This document shows, in pieces, positions 16,432-22,830 of a stretch of 29,948 nucleotides of DNA; position 1 is the first letter of the stretch; each line of letters starts with the position of its first letter. The stretch lies in the IMG/VR virus record IMGVR_UViG_3300047094_001608, positions 1-29,948 of that record; one strand, 5' to 3'. The notes below the pieces were generated by a model that was not told the origin of the DNA, did no database searches, and saw only the letters and a list, made by a program, of their open reading frames with translations. A program made the translations under genes and the position numbers. The DNA is from a virus.

Positions 16432-16767
16432 ATGGCCGACACAACGCTCTACGCTTTCAACAATGCGGATAGTCAGGCCTTGCTTGGCATGATCGGAGCA
16501 ACAAAGCCAAGCGGCTCTATTAGTTCGGATTTGGTATCGACTGCGGATACTATCTTGGCGGTGGCTACGTCGGCGATTACAGCTAGAGCCGGAACCACGC
16601 TGGGCGTAGGGACGGCGCGGGCTAAGCAGATTTCAGACGCTAGGGTACTCTCAGATTTGCACGCTACGGATATCGAGGTTTTGAACGCTGGATCGGCTGT
16701 TGCTAATGGGGCAATGCTAAAGTGCTTTCGGGTCGGAAATCGATGGCTAGCCGTGGAGATTTGCTAA
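16432..16767 (+). CDS. Small virion protein, 111 aa
   Basis: The C-terminal part (SAITARAGTTLGVGTARAKQI, then GNRWLAVE) matches a short beta-domain that I have seen as part of phage tail proteins, mainly in phages of planctomycetes. The N-terminal FNNADSQALLGMIG is typical for the same group. It is probably a tail-tip or adhesion component. Its stop and the next ATG are adjacent. Confidence 0.65.
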   Translation: MADTTLYAFNNADSQALLGMIGATKPSGSISSDLVSTADTILAVATSAITARAGTTLGVGTARAKQISDARVLSDLHATDIEVLNAGSAVANGAMLKCFRVGNRWLAVEIC

Positions 16768-18159
16768 ATGGGTACAATGGGCGGTTGCTGTTGCGATTGT
16801 TGCCTTGATGCCGAGGACATGCCGTTTACGAGCGTTTCGCTAATTGCCCCAGCCGACGACTGCGAAGGCGGGCTAGGCGATGGGCTAGGCGGTGGCGGTG
16901 TTGGCATTGGCGGTGGGCCGGAAGAGCCTATTTATCCATCGGCCAGTTTTGTTCCAGTCAATTGCTGTTTCATCGCCGATTTCAATTTAGCTTGTCAAGA
17001 GTACACGAAAAACTGTGCGGTTCTTGCGACGATCCAAACCGACATTAGCGCGAAATTTGAGTATTACCGTAGGCGAATACCCTACCTTGCAAACGGAAAC
17101 GATCCGGTTTCCTGCCCTTGCGAATTGATTCAATCAAACCTTGTGAGTGAACAGACTATTCATAAAGCATGGTGGCTCGAACGGCATAAGCTAGTTGGCT
17201 TGCGGGTTCACGTTGGCAAAATTCGCGTTCAATGCGAGGGCGGCGAGTCGGCTTGCAAATTCTATGTTGCGGTTAGCTACATTTTCGAGCAATGCGAGTT
17301 TGTGCTTGGGTGGGCGACCGGAGGCAGTTTTTTTGCTGAGTTTACAAACAGCTACGATTGCACTGGCGTTTACCGTGACGGGACTTGCAGTTTTAGCAAT
17401 CAATTTGAAAACTCAAGCACGATCAACGACTGCAACGATTTAATGGCAGCGTTTCCGGCTCAATACTGCAATGAGTTTCAGCAAAAGATTATCAGCCGGA
17501 TCAAGATATTCGACACGTTGCCGACTGGCCAAATATCAATCTCGGATGCGGATTATCCCCCGCTAAGTTGTTGCGGCGGTTCGACTGGTTGCACGATAAC
17601 AGGAAGCCCTTGCGGATTGTCAATCATCGATAACTGTATGCCGAATTTACCTCAGTTCGACGAGCCGTTTCCGGCGTTCTGCCAAGCGTCGCTCGGGCAG
17701 CCGCCATACGAAGAGGGGTGCGAAATTGTTGTGGGATGTCCGGTGATTCGAGAAATACCGTTTCCCGAAAACGTAGACGATCGATGCTTCAACTACTTTA
17801 TCTACAACGAATCTGTGGACTGCTTTGTTCTCGTAGGAGGTCAAGGCGCGGGCAGCGGAAACCTAATCGAAAGCACAGTGATTAACTGCGGGTATTGCAT
17901 CGAGGACGGGCAAACCGTTTGGGCTGACGCTCCTTTGATTCTATTAGACCAATGCGCTCCAGGTGCTACGCTCTGCCTGACGGGTGAATGTTGCCAGAAC
18001 GAGCTAGTAAACTCAATCCAATTTGTTTGCCAGGAGTTTTACGAGGGCCTTTGTGCTACGGTGATTTCCGATTTGGAGTGCGAAGTCGGAGAGCCGCAGT
18101 ATTTTACCGGCGGCGCGTTTTGTTTTAACTTGCCAACCGTGACGATCCAATTGACATGA
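16768..18159 (+). CDS. Very cysteine-rich tail-tip region protein, 463 aa
   Basis: I count 39 cysteines (about 8% of residues), against few in other virion proteins of the window. The N-terminus is GCCCDCC, followed by a glycine hinge (GLGGGGVGIGGG, about 36-50). The remaining cysteines are spread to the end, several as CC pairs or CPC. No signal peptide, membrane segment or regular zinc-finger spacing is seen. It could be a disulfide-stabilised tail-tip protein or a metal binder. It overlaps the ERV/ALR-like gene by four bases, which supports the disulfide reading. No known family recognised. Confidence 0.8.
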   Translation: MGTMGGCCCDCCLDAEDMPFTSVSLIAPADDCEGGLGDGLGGGGVGIGGGPEEPIYPSASFVPVNCCFIADFNLACQEYTKNCAVLATIQTDISAKFEYYRRRIPYLANGNDPVSCPCELIQSNLVSEQTIHKAWWLERHKLVGLRVHVGKIRVQCEGGESACKFYVAVSYIFEQCEFVLGWATGGSFFAEFTNSYDCTGVYRDGTCSFSNQFENSSTINDCNDLMAAFPAQYCNEFQQKIISRIKIFDTLPTGQISISDADYPPLSCCGGSTGCTITGSPCGLSIIDNCMPNLPQFDEPFPAFCQASLGQPPYEEGCEIVVGCPVIREIPFPENVDDRCFNYFIYNESVDCFVLVGGQGAGSGNLIESTVINCGYCIEDGQTVWADAPLILLDQCAPGATLCLTGECCQNELVNSIQFVCQEFYEGLCATVISDLECEVGEPQYFTGGAFCFNLPTVTIQLT

Positions 18160-18542
18160 GCAAACGAATAGTACCGGTACACTACGCCGATTCGAGCACG
18201 ACCCGCGAATACCGGATGACATACGCATCCATTAACATTACGCCGATCGGCAATCCGTGGAAGTCGCTACACGATGGCAGCATCCTGACGCCAAGAGACC
18301 TAGCGAACTGGGAAATTCGCATCCCCCAATACGGTTGCTCTTGCAAGCGATTCTACGCCGAATGGAAAGCGGCCAACCCCCCCGACTTCTCATCCCCCGA
18401 AGCATTCTTTGCATGGGGCGTAGCACTCCATAACGCAGTCAATGCGAAGCTTGGCAAGCCCGAAATCACGATCGACGAAGCCTTATCTATTTGGAGAAAA
18501 TCAGATGGCGATACCGAAATCAGCGGGACGATTGTACCTTGA
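18156..18542 (+). CDS. ERV/ALR-like sulfhydryl oxidase-fold protein, 128 aa
   Basis: ERV/ALR proteins are FAD enzymes that make disulfides with oxygen as acceptor. Seen here in the right order: WKSLH (near 33), IPQYGCSC (near 52), an FFAWGVALHNAVNAKLGKP stretch near 80-98, and a WR near 110. This parallels the ALR order W-x2-LH, YPCxxC, F-x2-W-x4-HN-x-VN-x2-LGKP, WR. One difference is that the active pair is C-x-C (CSC) rather than C-x-x-C. The enzyme could therefore be altered or inactive. It is coupled to the cysteine-rich gene by ATGA; oxidase activity is inferred. Confidence 0.6.
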   Translation: MSKRIVPVHYADSSTTREYRMTYASINITPIGNPWKSLHDGSILTPRDLANWEIRIPQYGCSCKRFYAEWKAANPPDFSSPEAFFAWGVALHNAVNAKLGKPEITIDEALSIWRKSDGDTEISGTIVP

Positions 18543-19506
18543 GGAGCTTTGCAAAAAGTTTCCTGGTGCTCCAAACATTGGGCTAGCCAAGCGAGCCAAG
18601 CAGGAAAGGCCCGAGACGTTTTCATCGATCGATTCAGCCCGAAGCATGATCCGCAACATTCGCGGGGCTCTCGGAAAAAAGAATCGAAACCAAGCGACTC
18701 AATCGCGACCAAAGGGCAAGGCGGGCCAAACCCCGAAGATGCCCCCATCGCTAGCAGAGGCCTGGGAACCCGTCCAGGTTGACGCCAAACGCATCGGAAT
18801 ACTATCCGACGTTCATATACCCTACCATTCCGAGATTGCTTTCGGCGCGGCCGTGGCGAAGCTTAAAGCGTTGAAGCCGGATTGTCTTTTGCTCAACGGG
18901 GACATCGCGGATTTCTATCAGGTCTCAAGGCATCAACGCGACCCGAAGCACAGGCGATTTTCCGAAGAGTTAAGGCTAGTCATCGAGGGGCTTGAGTGGC
19001 TTAGGTCTCAATTCCCGAAGATCCGCATAATCTACAAGCAAGGCAACCACGAAGAACGATGGGATCACTTCATTTGGAATCGCGCCCCTGAGATTTACGA
19101 CCTCGCAGCGGTACGGCTCGATGAATTGACGCAATGCAAGCGGCTCGGAATTGAAATGATTGGCGACCAGTTGCCGATTGTGCTCGGCAAGCTTCCGGTT
19201 CTTCACGGGCATGAGCTAGGCAAGTCGATTTTCAGCCCGGTCAATCCAGCCAGAGGAGCGTTTCTTCGGACGCATCATACTGTCTTGGTAGGGCATAGTC
19301 ACCAAACCAGCGGACACGCCGATACCGATATGTTTCACAGCGAAACATTCGTTTGGTCGACGGGTTGCCTTTGCGACCTAACCCCCCAATATGCGCGGGT
19401 AAATCGTTGGAATCACGGTATGGCATTCGTTGAGGTTGCGAATGACAAGTCTTTCAATGTTGCGAATTTCCGTATCAACAAGCAAGGCGATATAAGGGGT
19501 GCGTAG
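18505..19506 (+). CDS. Calcineurin-like metallophosphoesterase with N-terminal helical domain, 333 aa
   Basis: All five metal-binding blocks of the family are present: SDVHIP (DxH), LNGDIADF (GD), QGNHEERW (GNHE), HGHEL (H), and VGHSHQTS (GHxH). The domain spans about residues 85-290. An N-terminal helical region of about 65 residues (YLEELCKKFPGAPNIGLAKR and IDSARSMIRNIRG) looks like a helix-turn-helix or DNA-binding domain, as in other phage members. The start is ATG 18505 with GGAG 9 bases upstream. It overlaps the previous gene by 38 bases. The substrate is unknown; nucleic acid is plausible. Confidence 0.88.
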   Translation: MAIPKSAGRLYLEELCKKFPGAPNIGLAKRAKQERPETFSSIDSARSMIRNIRGALGKKNRNQATQSRPKGKAGQTPKMPPSLAEAWEPVQVDAKRIGILSDVHIPYHSEIAFGAAVAKLKALKPDCLLLNGDIADFYQVSRHQRDPKHRRFSEELRLVIEGLEWLRSQFPKIRIIYKQGNHEERWDHFIWNRAPEIYDLAAVRLDELTQCKRLGIEMIGDQLPIVLGKLPVLHGHELGKSIFSPVNPARGAFLRTHHTVLVGHSHQTSGHADTDMFHSETFVWSTGCLCDLTPQYARVNRWNHGMAFVEVANDKSFNVANFRINKQGDIRGA

Positions 19507-19803
19507 ATGGACCTGTTCGCCAAGCTACGCGATTCGCTAAAGGCGAAACACCCAACCATTGCGGTATCGGTCAGGCGTTGCCGGATGCCCAAGCGGCTCT
19601 TGGGTGATTGTTGCCGACAGGTCGATCACTTCCTTATCCGCGTCGATGCAAGCCAACCAGAGCAAGGCCAGCTAGATACCCTCGTCCACGAATTCGCCCA
19701 CGCTATCGCCTTTTTGGAGTTCGAGGAAACCGGCCAACACGGGCCGATTTGGGCGTCTGCTTACGCCGATTGCTACAGAATCTACGAGCAAATAGCCACC
19801 TAG
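19507..19803 (+). CDS. Minimal SprT-like zinc metalloprotease, 98 aa
   Basis: The zinc motif HEFAH (residues 61-65) is followed by a third ligand candidate His78 in EETGQHGPIWASAY, an order typical of small SprT-like phage proteins. The N-terminal 60 residues contain VSVRRCRMPKRLLGDCCR. It lacks the C-terminal zinc ribbon of full SprT. Its ATG is adjacent to the TAG of the metallophosphoesterase gene. Proteolytic activity and substrate are inferred. Confidence 0.75.
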   Translation: MDLFAKLRDSLKAKHPTIAVSVRRCRMPKRLLGDCCRQVDHFLIRVDASQPEQGQLDTLVHEFAHAIAFLEFEETGQHGPIWASAYADCYRIYEQIAT

Positions 19804-19875
19804 CCAAAAAAACCACAATCTTTTTTCCCTGCGTTTTTGTTGGCGAAACGACTATTTCGGAAAAAACTTCGATAT

Positions 19876-19889
19876 CTTTATCGATAAAG
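19876..19889 (+). promoter_or_regulatory. Perfect 14-bp palindrome, candidate operator
   Basis: CTTTATCGATAAAG is identical to its own reverse complement. It ends 3 bases before the -35 element of the copy A promoter, a position suited to a dimeric repressor or activator. Copy B has no such palindrome, so the two promoters may be regulated differently. Confidence 0.45.
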
Positions 19890-19892
19890 GTG

Positions 19893-19921
19893 TTGATCTT
19901 TGTTCGGGGTGGCGATAATAT
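19893..19921 (+). promoter_or_regulatory. Sigma70-type promoter, copy A
   Basis: A -35 TTGATC (19893-19898), a 17-base spacer, and a -10 TAATAT (19916-19921). The downstream duplicate has the same spacing and the same -10, which supports function. The start would fall near 19928, giving a 5' leader of about 50 bases before ATG 19977. Confidence 0.7.
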
Positions 19922-19976
19922 ACACACGTCGACAGCAAATGAGACTGACGACGCAACGCAAACCGGAGACGATGAA

Positions 19977-20153
19977 ATGTTTTACGCAATCAGAAAAAAC
20001 CCAAACAACACAAGCCTGTTTTTTGATTACGACACAGAAACCGGAAAAGAATTCCAAACGCGCGAAGAAATTGAAAAAGCAATCGCAGTTTGGAAATCGC
20101 GAGTTACGCCGAGAATGGCAGAGGGCGTAGTTTTCGAGATTTTTCAACGCTAG
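19977..20153 (+). CDS. Small protein of unknown function, 58 aa
   Basis: First gene under the copy A promoter. The protein is charged, with FYAIRKNPNNTSLFFDYDTE, a REEIEKAIAVWKSRV helix, and the end VVFEIFQR, consistent with a small folded alpha/beta protein. ATG 19977 is 8 bases after GGAG, the same distance as in the gene at 20854. The competing ATG 19972 in another frame is only 3 bases from GGAG and is less likely. An intrinsic terminator follows. Its function is not recognisable. Confidence 0.65.
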   Translation: MFYAIRKNPNNTSLFFDYDTETGKEFQTREEIEKAIAVWKSRVTPRMAEGVVFEIFQR

Positions 20154-20165
20154 GCAACTGACAGG

Positions 20166-20194
20166 GCCGGGGGGAATGGGCCTCCCGGCTTTTT
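20166..20194 (+). terminator. Intrinsic terminator
   Basis: GCCGGGGGG (20166-20174) pairs with CCTCCCGGC (20181-20189), giving 9 bp with one G-U pair and a 6-base loop, followed by five T (20190-20194). It ends the one-gene unit of the copy A promoter just before copy B. Confidence 0.85.
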
Positions 20195-20308
20195 GGAAAA
20201 ACTTCTTGATCTTTTCCCGAAAACCTGTTGACCTTTAATTCCCTGCCCGATAATATACACACGTCGGAAGCAAATGAGACGACCGACAAGACGCAAACCG
20301 GAGACGAT
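20195..20308 (+). repeat. Direct repeat of the promoter/leader unit, copy B
   Basis: Second copy of the module described at 19859-19973. The promoter core, the ACACACGTCG start region and the GCAAACCGGAGACGAT end are conserved, while the segment before the -35 and the spacer differ. It begins right after the terminator, so duplication of a whole promoter-leader module between terminator-bounded units is likely. Confidence 0.8.
20228..20256 (+). promoter_or_regulatory. Sigma70-type promoter, copy B
   Basis: A -35 TTGACC (20228-20233), a 17-base spacer, and a -10 TAATAT (20251-20256). It is closer to the TTGACA consensus than copy A. It drives the genes at 20314 and 20556, which end at the terminator 20807-20827. 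Confidence 0.75.
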
Positions 20309-20313
20309 CACAG

Positions 20314-20538
20314 ATGACCAAGACACACGAAGAGACGATCGAAAGCCATGTTGATTCAAACGTATCGATTGCGATCGATCAAGCGGAATCTTACGGCGGG
20401 CTTCGCGGGGCGTTCGACTCTTTTCGCCAAAACACAATCGATTCGTGTATCGCTGACGGATACGACGCAGACGAAGCACTCAACGCGGGAAGTTGTTTTT
20501 GCGCAAAGTTCAACAAGGCTGCAAGGACAGATTTTTAG
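20314..20538 (+). CDS. Small acidic protein of unknown function, 74 aa
   Basis: First gene under the copy B promoter, with GGAG 10 bases before ATG. The protein is acidic and mostly helical: IESHVDSNVSIAIDQAES, GAFDSFRQNTIDSCIADGYD, and ADEALNAGSCFCAKFNKAA. There is no membrane segment or known motif. Position behind a strong promoter suggests an early-expressed product, possibly a host-interaction or regulatory factor; this is inference. Confidence 0.65.
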   Translation: MTKTHEETIESHVDSNVSIAIDQAESYGGLRGAFDSFRQNTIDSCIADGYDADEALNAGSCFCAKFNKAARTDF

Positions 20539-20555
20539 TAAGGGGCTTAAGCGTA

Positions 20556-20783
20556 ATGGACTCAAAAACCGATCTGCCTGGATACTACGAAAAACTTTCC
20601 GAGATGCTAACTGATTACCCTGTAAGCAAGCAAACTTGCGAAAAATCTTCTGAGGCGATTTTAACATTGCTTCGTGAATTACGGTCTTTGGTTGATGAGG
20701 TTGAGCTTGCCGGAGACTACAACTCGCAATTTGGTATAGGGCATGCGTTAGATCGTGCTTGGTCTGTGATCGAAAGCGAATAA
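20556..20783 (+). CDS. Small protein of unknown function, 75 aa
   Basis: It starts at ATG 20556 with AAGGGG 10 bases upstream. The sequence is helical: PGYYEKLSEMLTDYPVSKQT, AILTLLRELRSLVDEVEL, GIGHALDRAWSVIES. No family recognised. It is the second gene of the copy B unit and is followed by a terminator. Confidence 0.65.
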   Translation: MDSKTDLPGYYEKLSEMLTDYPVSKQTCEKSSEAILTLLRELRSLVDEVELAGDYNSQFGIGHALDRAWSVIESE

Positions 20784-20806
20784 CCCACTAACCAGCCGAC
20801 AACGGC

Positions 20807-20827
20807 AAAGCCCTTCGGGGTCTTTTT
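20807..20827 (+). terminator. Intrinsic terminator with TTCG tetraloop
   Basis: AAAG and CCC (20807-20813) pair with GGG and CTTT (20818-20825, one bulged T) around a TTCG tetraloop, with T continuing to 20827. It lies after the gene at 20556. The next gene then starts with TGGAGACGAT as its ribosome binding site, the same motif as at the end of both repeat copies. Confidence 0.7.
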
Positions 20828-20853
20828 ACTCACACTTTTTTGGAGACGATACG

Positions 20854-21159
20854 ATGGCGAATCGAAGCAGCGGAAAATGGGATCCAAGCGCAGAGCCTTA
20901 TCGAGTCCGAAAGATTCGCAGTAGTTTTGCCCCTGGTTGTCACGGCTGGGCAGATTCGGTAGCGACCTATGCAACGCTAGACGAAGCAATGGCAGCGATG
21001 GATGCACGCATGACAGGCGGCGAGTATGAATACCAGCTAGACCTAGCAAAGATCGAGGACGGCAAGCATACAGCGTGGGTTGAACTGGCGAATCGCAAGT
21101 TTCGCAAGCAACTTATTAAAACTAAGCACTTTCCTAGGGACCAAACAAAAGCACGGTAG
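20854..21159 (+). CDS. Hypothetical protein, 101 aa
   Basis: A mixed alpha/beta soluble protein with PYRVRKIRSSFAPGCHGW, ATYATLDEAMAAMDARMTGG and DLAKIEDGKHTAWVELANRK. GGAG lies 8 bases before its ATG. It opens the long downstream run of small genes. No clear promoter of its own is seen, so transcription probably reads through the preceding terminator or comes from an unseen site. Family unknown. Confidence 0.7.
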   Translation: MANRSSGKWDPSAEPYRVRKIRSSFAPGCHGWADSVATYATLDEAMAAMDARMTGGEYEYQLDLAKIEDGKHTAWVELANRKFRKQLIKTKHFPRDQTKAR

Positions 21160-21163
21160 CCCC

Positions 21164-21370
21164 ATGAAACCCTGCACCAAATGCACCTTGACCAAGCCCA
21201 TCTCGGAGTTCCGGCGATCCAACCGGACTCGCGACGGGCTAGACACTCAATGCCGATCCTGCCGGAAGGCCAAGGCCAAGACGGCAGAGGCGCGAAACAC
21301 ACCTTCGACGCGGGCCAACTGGGCTCGCGGGACGCTGGCAAAACTACACCTAACTGAGAGGGATTATTGA
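21164..21370 (+). CDS. Zinc-ribbon protein, 68 aa
   Basis: Two CxxC pairs (CTKC, residues 4-7; CRSC, near 31-34) are linked by TLTKPISEFRRSNRTRDGLD. This closely resembles the zinc-binding head seen at the N-terminus of many phage HNH endonucleases. The HNH part is absent here, so it is either a stand-alone zinc-binding protein or a remnant. I chose ATG 21164, though no strong ribosome binding site is visible. Its stop overlaps the next ATG by one base. Confidence 0.7.
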   Translation: MKPCTKCTLTKPISEFRRSNRTRDGLDTQCRSCRKAKAKTAEARNTPSTRANWARGTLAKLHLTERDY

Positions 21371-21603
21371 TGAAGAAAACCAACATAGAACTGGTCGAAG
21401 ATATCCGGCGATCCGGACAGGCGATCAATGAGAACTGGGACTTGGCTTTTTGCCTGAGCGGATCTGTTAACCTCGGAGGCCTGGAAAAGGTCGAAAGCCA
21501 TGCCAACGCACTGCACATCTACTGCAAGCTCCTACGGCAGCGGATTGAGGCACAAGACCCGGCAATCCAACACTTACGCAAAACACTAGCGGAGGGCGAA
21601 TAA
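21370..21603 (+). CDS. Hypothetical protein, 77 aa
   Basis: A soluble, mainly helical protein: KKTNIELVEDIRRSGQAINE, VESHANALHIYCKLLRQRIE. It starts at ATG 21370 overlapping the upstream TGA. It ends in a TAATG overlap with the next gene. No known motif; function unknown. Confidence 0.65.
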   Translation: MKKTNIELVEDIRRSGQAINENWDLAFCLSGSVNLGGLEKVESHANALHIYCKLLRQRIEAQDPAIQHLRKTLAEGE

Positions 21604-21809
21604 TGGCACTGCACTGCGCAACCGAACTGAGGGCAATCGCGGAACTTTTGGACGCAATCGAAAAATTTCAATGCGACCTCTCGCACGATCTGATTTTGAC
21701 TGGAAGTCTCGACGTTTCTGACGGTTCAGTAAACCCAAGAGCCGGACAGGTGCAAATCACCGAGGACAACTGGCATTACGTAATACAGGAAACCAAGGAA
21801 AATGAGTAA
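21603..21809 (+). CDS. Hypothetical protein, 68 aa
   Basis: A small protein with an N-terminal helix (CATELRAIAELLDAIEKFQC) and a beta-like end (AGQVQITEDNWHYVIQE). It is preceded by GGAGGG 9 bases before the ATG. It overlaps the next gene by 8 bases. Function unknown. Confidence 0.65.
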   Translation: MALHCATELRAIAELLDAIEKFQCDLSHDLILTGSLDVSDGSVNPRAGQVQITEDNWHYVIQETKENE

Positions 21810-22191
21810 CGACAAAATACCGGGCGTACCGGAGGGCTGGGAGTTGGTGAGAATCGGCAAGCCTGAGATTGGCGAATGGTTTATTGACGGGCTAAGTGAA
21901 CCCTATCAGGCGATTGATGACGGCCACTTTCGTGGATGCGCCATTATCCGCAAGATCGAGAAGCCCGCGAAGTATCGACCGTTCGCGAATGCGGAGGAGT
22001 TTAAGCCGCATCGAGATCGGTGGATCAGGCAAAAGGAATCGGATTCTATTTTTCGCGTCATTACATACGACGAGGACGGGTTGTTTGCGTTGATAGAGAT
22101 TGTAGTCGATCCTTTTTGCTGGGAAGAAGCTTTCGAGGATTTTGTATTCGACGACGACGGAACCCCCTTTGGAGTACGCATTGATGAGTAA
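21802..22191 (+). CDS. Hypothetical phage protein, 129 aa
   Basis: It opens PGVPEGWELVRIGKPEIGEW, a start I have seen in small phage and planctomycete proteins. The middle FRGCAIIRKIEKP is followed by KYRPFANAEEFKPHRDRWIR, a motif found in the same group, where it precedes a small beta-domain. The end is strongly acidic (EAFEDFVFDDDGTPFG). It is probably a single small domain. Function unknown. Confidence 0.7.
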   Translation: MSNDKIPGVPEGWELVRIGKPEIGEWFIDGLSEPYQAIDDGHFRGCAIIRKIEKPAKYRPFANAEEFKPHRDRWIRQKESDSIFRVITYDEDGLFALIEIVVDPFCWEEAFEDFVFDDDGTPFGVRIDE

Positions 22192-22441
22192 CACGGTCAA
22201 CGTCAACACAACGCAACCAGAACCCTGGGAAGCCATAGGACGCAAGGCGGCGTCGGTCGAGGGTATTGAGTGGTCAACCTTCGTCGGATTGGCAATCGTC
22301 GACAGGGCTATTCGGGTGCTCCAATTGGATCCCGTCGAAGCATGGGCGGCATTGCCCGAGAGAAAGCGAGGGCGTCCAGTCCACTACAACCCCAAAGACG
22401 CTCCAGCGATCAAGCGGAAGCGAGGGCGGGCGAATGGATAA
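22184..22441 (+). CDS. Hypothetical protein with basic tail, 85 aa
   Basis: It starts at ATG 22184, 9 bases after GGAG, overlapping the previous gene by 8 bases. The centre EGIEWSTFVGLAIVDRAIRV is followed by a basic C-terminus (ERKRGRPVHYN, AIKRKRGRANG) with an AT-hook-like KRGRP. DNA binding is therefore possible but unproven. Confidence 0.65.
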   Translation: MSNTVNVNTTQPEPWEAIGRKAASVEGIEWSTFVGLAIVDRAIRVLQLDPVEAWAALPERKRGRPVHYNPKDAPAIKRKRGRANG

Positions 22442-22811
22442 GTTTTATTTGCTGGTGACTGCAACGCGAAAGCGGGTCAAGGGCTCGAAGTTGCGACAGA
22501 CGCCGAAGAGGGCAACGCGGATAACGCGGGTGGCGAAATGTAGATTCGACAAAGACGCTATTTACGATGGCGTTAAGACGGGTCGATGGTTCAGGATCGA
22601 GATTTACGACAGTCCCTTTCGAGGGATGCCTACACTCGACGATGTTTTCGTTGGCTTGTCTTCCGACCCTGGTATCAGGGCAGCGGAAGCACTGGCCGAG
22701 CGGATGGTATCGGGGCTGAGTCTTGCCAGCGGCGTGAAATGGGAGGCTAGCTGCGGGCCGATCGATGCGGAGGATGCGGCGTTACTTAGGATTGAACTGG
22801 AAGTTGTTTAG
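22434..22811 (+). CDS. Hypothetical protein, 125 aa
   Basis: It starts at ATG 22434, overlapping the previous stop by 8 bases. The N-terminus is basic (RKRVKGSKLRQTPKRATRI), and the body contains TGRWFRIEIYDSPFRGMP and the helix AAEALAERMVSGLSLA. No signal peptide, membrane segment or known motif. Possibly nucleic-acid binding because of the basic start. Function unknown. Confidence 0.65.
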   Translation: MDKFYLLVTATRKRVKGSKLRQTPKRATRITRVAKCRFDKDAIYDGVKTGRWFRIEIYDSPFRGMPTLDDVFVGLSSDPGIRAAEALAERMVSGLSLASGVKWEASCGPIDAEDAALLRIELEVV

Positions 22812-22830
22812 TTTTTTGGAGAATGAAACG

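Larger units (their letters stand above)
19859..19973 (+). repeat. Direct repeat of a promoter/leader unit, copy A
   Basis: It aligns over about 115 bases with the stretch 20195-20308. Shared blocks include GGAAAAA-ACTTC, TGTTGA-CTTT, CGATAATATACACACGTCG, AGCAAATGAGAC and GACGCAAACCGGAGACGAT (last block split by one base change). Spacing is conserved apart from single-base differences. It carries promoter, 5' leader and ribosome binding site as one module. Confidence 0.8.
19804..19976 (+). other. Intergenic region with promoter and leader (copy A)
   Basis: This 173-base stretch has no gene. Its left half is A/T-rich, with an imperfect stem between GCCAA (19803-19807) and TTGGC (19840-19844) that could slow polymerase. 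The right half holds a palindrome (19876-19889), a promoter (19893-19921) and the leader of the gene at 19977. It marks the change from the virion operon to the small early-type genes. Confidence 0.7.

Noticed and set aside
19803-19844. Imperfect A/T-rich stem after the SprT-like gene as terminator
   Set aside because: Pairing is interrupted by at least two mismatches and relies on A-T pairs. It may slow polymerase but is not a convincing intrinsic terminator.
22142-22183. Earlier start for the 85-aa protein at 22184
   Set aside because: It lies deep inside the preceding gene without a ribosome binding site. ATG 22184 has GGAG at proper spacing and the recurrent 8-base overlap.
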